Part shown: positions 1-5,352 of the stretch, piece by piece | Layout of the letters: each line of letters starts with the position of its first letter | Position numbering within the stretch: position 1 is the first letter of the stretch | Source of the DNA: DAOUAJ01 sp034433615 | GTDB taxonomy: Bacteria; Chloroflexota; Anaerolineae; DUEN01 | Direction: 5' to 3' | DNA length: 16,162 nucleotides | NCBI GenBank assembly: GCA_034433615.1 | Contig: DAOUAJ010000166.1 | Span: 1-16,162, forward strand | Translations under genes and position numbers: made by a program | The notes under the pieces: model-generated | Database searches by the model: none | Seen by the model: only the letters and a program-made list of their open reading frames with translations | Told to the model about the DNA's origin: nothing

Positions 1-226
1 TCACGGTGGAGAAGGTGCAACTGGCGGCCGGCGCCGCCTGGGCTGGTGCCTGCATAGGGGAGACTTTTTAGATCTGGGGAAGCGTGGAGGGCGAGTGCGC
101 TGTCACCTGGGCAGGGGGTGATCCTGTAGCATTGCCCGCGACCCGCTTCACCCTGCTCCCGGCTGCCCTGGGCCAGTTTGCGGTGGAGGCCAGGCTACCT
201 TCCACCTTGTTGCGGGCGTACGTAGA
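1..226. other. Intergenic stretch, no supported gene
   Basis: No convincing complete gene is seen here. The plus-strand frame from position 3 reads about 22 codons (TVEKVQLAAGAAWAGACIGE and two more) before a TAG at 69-71, so the first 70 bases could be the tail of a gene lying upstream of the window. That fragment is too short to identify. From 72 to 226 the sequence is G+C-rich with weak inverted repeats, for example GGGTGA at 116-121 with TCACCC at 148-153. The minus-strand open frames here run through the terminator and are unlikely to be coding. Confidence 0.35.
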
Positions 227-266
227 GTAAAAACCCGAAGGGTCTCCAGAAGGATCCTTCGGGTTT
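227..266 (-). terminator. Rho-independent terminator of the minus-strand unit
   Basis: Positions 231-245 and 252-266 pair as a 15-bp stem with three G-T wobbles and a 6-nt loop (CCAGAA). Read on the minus strand, the 3' arm ends GGGTTT and runs into TTAC, giving five T residues at 233-229. The orientation fits the genes reading leftwards. It lies 4 bases past the stop codon of the superoxide-reductase-like fragment and about 90 bases past the glycosyl-hydrolase-like gene. Confidence 0.85.
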
Positions 267-269
267 GTA

Positions 270-359
270 TCAACTGACGCCGATCTCCTTGCTGCTCTCC
301 CACAGCCCGTGGATGTTGCACAGAGCCAGGGCGTGCAAAGTGTGATTGCATTCCTCACA
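270..359 (-). pseudogene. 3' remnant resembling superoxide reductase (desulfoferrodoxin/neelaredoxin)
   Basis: One minus-strand frame reads CEECNHTLHALALCNIHGLW followed by ESSKEIGVS and a TGA at 270-272. The CN(I/L)HGLW signature is the hallmark of the C-terminus of superoxide reductase, where Cys and His ligate the catalytic iron. In that family it lies close to the protein end, as here. The stop sits directly before the terminator, as expected for a native gene end. No start codon or upstream SOR sequence exists in this frame; the frame upstream is occupied by the glycosyl-hydrolase-like gene, whose stop overlaps by 3 bases. It is therefore read as the leftover 3' end of a deleted gene. 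Alternatively it is a tiny ORF with a CX2C-X9-CX2H metal site, or coincidence. Confidence 0.45.
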
Positions 360-1344
360 AGGATTTCCATGCCTCGATCCGGGCCGGGTCTTGCAATAGC
401 CCCTCCAGCGTGAAGACCAGCACTCCTTCGCCTGAGGCGTCCTGGGCGGCCCGGCAGGCGGCTGCGAACTCGGCCGCGGGGTAATCTTCAGCCGAGGCCA
501 CCGCTTCCACAATTGGCCACACGGCCCGGTGCGAGCGTTCCTGCACCCAGCGCGTGACGACACCGGTCCAGCCTGGGTCGCGGCCGCACATGCGGTGGTA
601 GACCATCGGCGAGAAGATGTCCACGTACGGTGCCAGCAGGGCCGGGTCCTGGCCGATGATGCGGATGAAGGCCCCGTCGAAGTCGGCGTCCGTCCACGGC
701 ACGGTGAAGACGCCCAAAATGGCCTGGGGCAGATGTTGCCGCAGCCGGGCGCGGGCCTCAGCGACGAAGGAGACGATCTGTTGGTAACGCCAGGCAAACC
801 ATGACTCGGCGGTATGGCTCAGGATCCAACGCGCTGCCTCGGCGGGACCGGTCGCCTCAGCCGGCAGTCGCACGCCCGTGTCGGCCTGAAACTGGGCCAG
901 GGTGACAGGATCGAAGGAGCTGTGATAAAGGCGGGGCTGAGGGCGCTCCCAGCGCGCCGGCCAGCGGATGAAATCGAGCCACAGGCCATCCAACGGGGCT
1001 GATTGGATCAACGTCTCCAGCTCACGCAGGCGATGGGCGCGCAGCTCAGGCAGGGTAGGGATAGCGGGCTCGTACCACTCCTCACGCGGCGCCGGCGTGC
1101 CGTCGTCCGTGATAGGGCGTGAGCCGGGGAAGCGCTCCCACACCCCCTGGCCGGAGAAAACGCTCAGCTCCGCGTAGACGCGCAGACCTGCCGCGTGCAG
1201 CCCGTCCACCCAAGCGCGGCCGGGCTCATGCATGAACACGCCATCGCAGCCCAGGGCGCGCAGGCGCTCACCCGCCTCTTCCGGGCTGAGGCCAGCAAAG
1301 GCCAATAGATCACTTCGAAAACCGTACGTGATGCGCAGAGTCAT
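355..1344 (-). CDS. Glycosyl-hydrolase-like TIM-barrel protein
   Basis: The 329-residue protein has no signal peptide and no membrane segment, so it is probably cytoplasmic. It reads like the uncharacterised glycoside-hydrolase-like barrels. The strand-end motif DGLWLDFIRWP (residues 119-129, with Asp124 a likely catalytic or ligand residue) and a later DIFSPMVYHRM segment are the typical fingerprints of that group. The N-terminal YGFRSDLL and DGVFMHEPGR segments fit the first barrel strands. The substrate cannot be told. The start is the ATG at 1344. A GGAG lies about 12 bases upstream, which is weak, and a nearer upstream ATG is closed by a stop. The gene follows the dynamin gene by 37 bases on the same strand, so the two are probably co-transcribed and end at the terminator at 227-266. 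The family assignment is moderate and the function is inferred. Confidence 0.7.
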   Translation of the reverse strand: MTLRITYGFRSDLLAFAGLSPEEAGERLRALGCDGVFMHEPGRAWVDGLHAAGLRVYAELSVFSGQGVWERFPGSRPITDDGTPAPREEWYEPAIPTLPELRAHRLRELETLIQSAPLDGLWLDFIRWPARWERPQPRLYHSSFDPVTLAQFQADTGVRLPAEATGPAEAARWILSHTAESWFAWRYQQIVSFVAEARARLRQHLPQAILGVFTVPWTDADFDGAFIRIIGQDPALLAPYVDIFSPMVYHRMCGRDPGWTGVVTRWVQERSHRAVWPIVEAVASAEDYPAAEFAAACRAAQDASGEGVLVFTLEGLLQDPARIEAWKSL

Positions 1345-1381
1345 TATTCACGGTTGGCTCCATTCATCTGAATAGTTGTCC

Positions 1382-3151
1382 TCACCCTGTAGAGCCGCCC
1401 AACTCTCCGATGAGCAGACGCAGGCGCTGTGAGCTGGCCTGCACCTCCCGCAGATCTGCCTCGATCTGGCCGAGCTTCTCCTGCTCGTTGCGCACGAAGC
1501 GGGTGTAGGGCGCTATGGCGTCCCGGATGCGGGTCAGGGATCGGGATAGCTCATCCTCAAATTGATGGGTCAAGACTCTGGCCAGTCGTGCCCGCAGTTC
1601 GTCCACGCGTGCCCGCAGCTCATTTTTGGCTTTGCGTCGGCGCGCCGGCAGCACGTACAGCCCGAAGGCGGCCAACACGCCTGCCGCCAGCAGCCCGGTG
1701 ACGTCTGCCAGGGTGGTGGCCAGGAGCTTGACCAGGAGTGCCCCCAGCCCTACCGCGCCTACCTCCACCAGGGCGGTCTGCGCCACAGCCGCCTGCACCG
1801 AGGCCGCCACCTGGCGGGCCTGCTGATCGTGGTCGTAGGAACGCACTACGTCCCCGGCTGCGCGGCCTACAGCAGCCAGCAGCTCGCGCCGGTTGCTCTC
1901 GAAAGCCCCGCCGATCTGGCCGATGATCCGATCCTGATGCTGAGCCACGCGCCGGCCGAGATATTCCATCACAGCCTGCCACTGGCGGAAATCTTGATCA
2001 ACCATCCAGTTGATTAACTCATTGACGTGGGCCTCGACCTGCGCGACGGTATCGGCGACCACCACCCGGTCAAACTCGCCGCGCAGACGTTCCGCGTTGA
2101 GCAGATCGAGTAGCCGCCCCAGCCGTACTGTCTCATCGAAGAAGTCCATCCCCCGCGCCGTCATTTCATGCAACACGTTATCCACGTAGCTGAGGTGGTA
2201 ACGAAAATCGCGGCGCATGTCGGCTTCAAAGGTGGCCAGTTGGCCTTCGATGGTCTCGATCGTGACCACGTCTCCCTGGAGCAACATCTGGCGGTCGTGG
2301 ACGAGGTCCAGGTGGCGGGCGGCCAGGCGTTGGGCCACACCCAGGGGACTGAGCAGCTTCAGCCGGATGCGTTCGCGCTCGTCCAGGGTGCGCAGGATGT
2401 ACGCCTCCAGGGGAGCGAAGCGGGAGCGCTGCCAGAGAGTGTCTCGCTCGGGCCCGCCGGGCTGGGATTTGGCGCGCAATGCCAGACGAGCGGAGACCGG
2501 AAACACCTCCGGACGCAGGCCCAGGAGCATCTGCGCGTTCTCCTGCACAAAGGCGACCACCTGGTCCACCTCCGCCGGGCTTTCCAGGATGTCAATCTTA
2601 TTGACGATCACCACCACCTTCTTGCCCCAGTCCCGAATCTGGGTGAGGAAGATGCGCTCAGACTCGGAGAAGGGGCGATCGGCCGAGGTAACGAAGAGGA
2701 CCAGGTCGCTGCGAGGAATGAACGCCTCGGTGATCTGTTGGTGACGCTGGATGATCGCGTTGGTGCCGGGCGTGTCTACCAGGTTGATGTCTCGCAGCCA
2801 TTCGGCCGGGTGAGAGAGGACAATGACGCCATCGGGGGCAATGTGGCGGCCATCCTGCCCGTGACGCAGTCGGTAAATCTGCGTGGTGGTAGGCGTGACC
2901 CCCTCGGCCAGAAATGCCTCGCCCAGCAGGGCATTGATGAAGGCAGATTTGCCGGAGTTGAACTCGCCTACGACGACCAGCAGGAAGAGTTCGTCAAGCT
3001 GGCGCTGGGCCTGGCGCAGAGTCTCCAGGTCGGCCGCATCGGCGCTTAGCCGGTGAAGTGCAGCCTGCAGCCTGACGAGGGTCTCTTGCTCCTCGTACAG
3101 CAACTCGTCATGCTGGCGGGTAAGAAACCGACGCAGCACATCCCCTCCCAT
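1382..3151 (-). CDS. Dynamin-family GTPase (bacterial dynamin-like protein)
   Basis: This 589-residue protein has a complete dynamin-type GTPase domain near the N-terminus: P-loop GEFNSGKS (residues 62-69), switch-I threonines PTTTQ (87-91), G3 motif DTPG (126-129) and G4 motif NKID (184-187). A long helical region follows. A hydrophobic membrane-insertion hairpin at about 460-500 comes next, then a basic stretch (ARRRKAK) and a C-terminal coiled helix of about 80 residues. This is the layout of bacterial dynamin-like proteins, which bind and remodel membranes using GTP. An upstream ATG at 3208 is open in frame, but it lies upstream of the likely -10 box (3178-3183), so the start at 3151 (MGGDVLRR) is preferred. 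The Shine-Dalgarno sequence for it is weak. No dynamin partner gene is adjacent; the next gene downstream is the glycosyl-hydrolase-like barrel. Confidence 0.9.
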   Translation of the reverse strand: MGGDVLRRFLTRQHDELLYEEQETLVRLQAALHRLSADAADLETLRQAQRQLDELFLLVVVGEFNSGKSAFINALLGEAFLAEGVTPTTTQIYRLRHGQDGRHIAPDGVIVLSHPAEWLRDINLVDTPGTNAIIQRHQQITEAFIPRSDLVLFVTSADRPFSESERIFLTQIRDWGKKVVVIVNKIDILESPAEVDQVVAFVQENAQMLLGLRPEVFPVSARLALRAKSQPGGPERDTLWQRSRFAPLEAYILRTLDERERIRLKLLSPLGVAQRLAARHLDLVHDRQMLLQGDVVTIETIEGQLATFEADMRRDFRYHLSYVDNVLHEMTARGMDFFDETVRLGRLLDLLNAERLRGEFDRVVVADTVAQVEAHVNELINWMVDQDFRQWQAVMEYLGRRVAQHQDRIIGQIGGAFESNRRELLAAVGRAAGDVVRSYDHDQQARQVAASVQAAVAQTALVEVGAVGLGALLVKLLATTLADVTGLLAAGVLAAFGLYVLPARRRKAKNELRARVDELRARLARVLTHQFEDELSRSLTRIRDAIAPYTRFVRNEQEKLGQIEADLREVQASSQRLRLLIGELGGSTG

Positions 3152-3177
3152 ACCTGATGAGCTCTCAATGTGCCAAC

Positions 3178-3205
3178 AGTATAGCACGGAATACGCAACA
3201 CGCAA
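3178..3205 (-). promoter_or_regulatory. Promoter for the dynamin unit
   Basis: On the minus strand, TTGCGT (3205-3200), a 16-base spacer and TATACT (3183-3178) form a reasonable sigma70-type promoter. The predicted start point would be near 3171, about 20 bases ahead of the ATG at 3151. The -35 box lies inside the heptamer array at 3186-3213. It is divergent from the tRNA promoter, with the two -35 boxes about 8 bases apart. Confidence 0.5.
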
Positions 3206-3213
3206 CATGCAAT
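3186..3213 (+). repeat. Heptamer array, ACGCAAC family
   Basis: Four consecutive 7-bp words are seen: ACGGAAT (3186), ACGCAAC (3193), ACGCAAC (3200) and ATGCAAT (3207). Related words recur at 7265-7320 (CGGAACA, CGCAATA, and GCGTGTT in the reverse sense). This resembles the short tandemly repeated repetitive (STRR) sequences known from cyanobacteria. Here the array lies in the divergent promoter region. Confidence 0.6.
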
Positions 3214-3242
3214 TTGACGTGCCTATCCCTTTCGGTTACAAT
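3214..3242 (+). promoter_or_regulatory. Promoter for tRNA-Glu
   Basis: TTGACG (3214-3219), a 17-base spacer and TACAAT (3237-3242) make a near-consensus sigma70-type promoter. The expected transcription start, about 3249-3250, leaves a short leader before the tRNA at 3257. Confidence 0.75.
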
Positions 3243-3256
3243 CTGATCATCAGTGT

Positions 3257-3329
3257 GCCCCCATCGTCTAGTGGACCAGGACATCAGCCTTTCAAGCTGG
3301 AGACGGGGATTCGAATTCCCCTGGGGGCA
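3257..3329 (+). tRNA. tRNA-Glu (anticodon UUC)
   Basis: A full cloverleaf can be folded. The acceptor arm is GCCCCCA (3257-3263) with TGGGGGC (3322-3328) and discriminator A3329. The anticodon stem is TCAGC (3284-3288) with GCTGG (3296-3300), and the loop CTTTCAA carries TTC at 3291-3293. The T arm is GGGGA and TCCCC around the loop TTCGAAT (3305-3321), and the D arm holds the usual AGTGG. The 3' CCA is not encoded. The gene stands alone with its own promoter and terminator. It decodes GAA and, by wobble, GAG, and tRNA-Glu also feeds tetrapyrrole synthesis in most bacteria. Confidence 0.97.
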
Positions 3330-3343
3330 TATTTTTCGCGCCG

Positions 3344-3369
3344 CACCCTCCCTGTGGGGGGTGTTTTTA
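3344..3369 (+). terminator. Rho-independent terminator of tRNA-Glu
   Basis: Positions 3344-3351 pair with 3356-3363 (CACCCTCC with GGGGGGTG; T3349 with G3358 is a wobble) around the 4-nt loop CTGT. Five T residues follow directly at 3364-3368. It lies 15 bases past the tRNA end and separates the tRNA from the next gene. Confidence 0.85.
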
Positions 3370-3483
3370 TCATTCACGGCCAGTGACCCCTGCTCCTTAA
3401 CGAAACCGTTAACCTCTCTGGTTCACGCCCGGCGATGGCAAACTGACAGAGAGATCCGCATATAGATTCCCGAGGGGTGTACG

Positions 3484-4971
3484 ATGAGTGTAAGAGTTGC
3501 CGATAGTAGAGATGAGTTGAAAGTTCACCCGTGGCTGCACCGGGTCAAAGTAGCATTTATCCCAGGCCTAATGGACTCCGTGTTGGAGCAGACCGTTGAA
3601 GGTGTTTTAGGCCGCTTGCGGGAGCTAGGACACAAAGTGGTGAGCGTTCCCGATAATGAAACGGACGCCATCATCACGACGGCGCGCTTTGGGCAGTTGA
3701 TTGACTGGCGCAATTCTCTGATGGTCACGGCCAGGAGGCGCTACGGCCTGGCCCATAACCCCACGCTTTTTACCTACGTAAGCATCCAGGAGAGCGAATT
3801 CCATCAGTACCTGGAGCACTTCGCCCGGTTTGTTCAGGAGAAAACCCCTGATCCACAGCGGTATCAGTTCCCCGGATTGGCGCCGGAGGCGTATCGGGTG
3901 CTCTATGAACAGGGTAGAAGGGGCGGCCCCATCTTGGCCCTGGAGCGCCTGATCCAGGCACAGACAAAGAGCGTCCGTGTCGTGTTAGTGGTCGCGCGGG
4001 AGCACAGAGTGAAAGAGGCCTATCACTTCGACCTGGTTGGAGCCTATCCCAGAAGCAGGGGAGACGACCTCCCCCAATTCTATGAGGACATTGCTCTCAG
4101 AATGGTGACAACATTAAGCACTCGAGAGGTGACCCAACACGAGGTAGTGGACGATCCGATTCCCAGGGAGGTCTGGGACAGGCTGTCCACGCCATCAGCG
4201 ATGATCCGGGCCGGCCAGGAGTTGAATCGGCGTGGCTTCTTCACAGAGATGGTGGTGATCCCGAGGCTGGTGCACATGCCCGCGGTCGGGGACGCGGTGG
4301 CTCGCCAGTACAGCGAGGGGTGTTTTGCGACCTACGATCCCACCTTGCAGGCGTTGATTGCCACTGTGACGGGCAGCGCGCGGCCGGTGGACAAGGGGAG
4401 GATCAACGAAGATGATCTGGCAGTCATCGTAGGGGTCAAGCCGACGGAGGATGGAGCGTTGGTGCGCCATGTCGTCGGCAAACGCAACGATTCCCCCTCA
4501 TCAGAGTCAGTCGAGATGATGGGGATGGACGAGCCTCTGCCGGTTATTGAACTGGATGATAACTGGGGGATAGAAGCCCGGGTGCCTGTTGCCCGGTCAA
4601 AGCTGCATGGGCATCGCGGCGTGGATCGCTTTGATCCTCGCTACGTCGAGTTCGTGCCTCTGGACCCGCCCTACTACAATTACCTGGTTTCCTGTGCGAC
4701 TCAAGCTCAGGCGCGGGGGATCAAACGGGCATTTTCCCGATCGCAGGCGTTGAGGAACCCCGGTGACCCGCGACAGGTGGTGTTTACGGTCCTGCCAGGA
4801 CATGGAGTAGTGATGGTAGAGAAGTGGGTGAAGGGGAAGGCGCCGTTTGAGGTTATGTTGGATTACATGGACGCCGGTTACATTGAGATCGCCAGCCAGA
4901 TACCCCAGGGAAAATTCACCTATGTCTCGTCACCCGATGGAAAGATGGCGTTGGTGTTGCAGGAAGAGTAG
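3484..4971 (+). CDS. Conserved-looking protein of unknown function, 495 aa
   Basis: I do not recognise a characterised family. The protein has no signal peptide or membrane segment and is probably a soluble alpha/beta protein. The N-terminal half (about residues 20-130) alternates hydrophobic strands with helices, for example VKVAFIPGLMDSVLEQ and GHKVVSVPDNETDAIITTAR, which could be a nucleotide- or ligand-binding fold. The C-terminal half has motif-like stretches rich in His, Asp and Tyr: KLHGHRGVDRFDPRYVEFVP, then PPYYNYLVSC, then FTVLPGHGVVMVEKW. These look conserved enough for an enzyme active site, but this is a guess. GAGGGG (3472-3477) lies 6 bases before the ATG and fixes the start. 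The gene stands alone between the tRNA terminator and the leader of the sensor kinase. A TATAGA at 3461-3466 could be a -10 box, but there is no good -35. Confidence 0.8.
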   Translation: MSVRVADSRDELKVHPWLHRVKVAFIPGLMDSVLEQTVEGVLGRLRELGHKVVSVPDNETDAIITTARFGQLIDWRNSLMVTARRRYGLAHNPTLFTYVSIQESEFHQYLEHFARFVQEKTPDPQRYQFPGLAPEAYRVLYEQGRRGGPILALERLIQAQTKSVRVVLVVAREHRVKEAYHFDLVGAYPRSRGDDLPQFYEDIALRMVTTLSTREVTQHEVVDDPIPREVWDRLSTPSAMIRAGQELNRRGFFTEMVVIPRLVHMPAVGDAVARQYSEGCFATYDPTLQALIATVTGSARPVDKGRINEDDLAVIVGVKPTEDGALVRHVVGKRNDSPSSESVEMMGMDEPLPVIELDDNWGIEARVPVARSKLHGHRGVDRFDPRYVEFVPLDPPYYNYLVSCATQAQARGIKRAFSRSQALRNPGDPRQVVFTVLPGHGVVMVEKWVKGKAPFEVMLDYMDAGYIEIASQIPQGKFTYVSSPDGKMALVLQEE

Positions 4972-5045
4972 AAAGGGGTCTTAGCTTAACGACATTGGGT
5001 AGTAGGTAATTCTCATCGGTGTCACGAATTGGCCCTGTGGTAAGG

Positions 5046-5075
5046 TTGTCCAGCCCGCATCGCGCATGCTATAAT
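5046..5075 (+). promoter_or_regulatory. Promoter for the sensor kinase-regulator unit
   Basis: TTGTCC (5046-5051), an 18-base spacer and a perfect TATAAT (5070-5075) form a sigma70-type promoter. The transcription start would be near 5082. Confidence 0.6.
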
Positions 5076-5299
5076 TCATTGGCCTTGCTGAAAGCCATTC
5101 ATATGAACAAGTTCACTGTGAAGTGGGAGACCAGTTGAGCAAGCGATCGGCCCAGGGTTGGCGAGTGAGCACTGACCGGAATTGGCCTGGCCAACGGCCG
5201 CTTTCACATGCGGCTGGAGGACCAGGCCGAGTCTTTTAAGCACCTTTGGAAAGGTTCAGAATGTTCACAATGATTTCAGCCTGGTGCGGATCCAGTGAT

Positions 5300-5347
5300 G
5301 CGTGAGGCTCGCCCCTCTCGCGTCTCACGCTTTACCTTGAGAGGGGG
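5300..5347 (+). promoter_or_regulatory. Possible ribosome-site-sequestering leader structure
   Basis: GCGTGAG (5300-5306) and CTCACGC (5324-5330) form a 7-bp stem. Its loop contains CCCCTCTC (5312-5319), the exact reverse complement of GAGAGGGG (5339-5346), which is the Shine-Dalgarno region of the kinase 6 bases before its ATG. Loop-to-SD pairing would give a pseudoknot that hides the ribosome site. This is a structural inference only. Confidence 0.35.
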
Positions 5348-5352
5348 ATACC

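Larger units (their letters stand above)
4972..5352 (+). other. Long intergenic leader ahead of the sensor kinase
   Basis: No gene is supported in these 381 bases. The first 70 bases hold no clear terminator for the preceding gene. A good promoter lies at 5046-5075, so the kinase message would carry an untranslated leader of about 270 bases. Local inverted repeats include TTGGC and GCCAA around position 5180, and the stem at 5300-5330. No known riboswitch class was recognised. Confidence 0.5.

Noticed and set aside
2168..3049. 293-codon plus-strand open frame across the dynamin gene
   Set aside because: It is antisense to a gene with complete GTPase motifs, and its translation is low in family-like features. 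GC-rich codon use keeps the opposite strand open.
3257..3329. tRNA-Glu as an attachment site for an integrated element
   Set aside because: No integrase gene and no duplicate of the tRNA 3' end were seen nearby, and the tRNA has its own terminator directly after it.
5103..5138. Short leader peptide (MNKFTVKWETS) ahead of the kinase
   Set aside because: It has no ribosome site and no codon pattern suggestive of attenuation.
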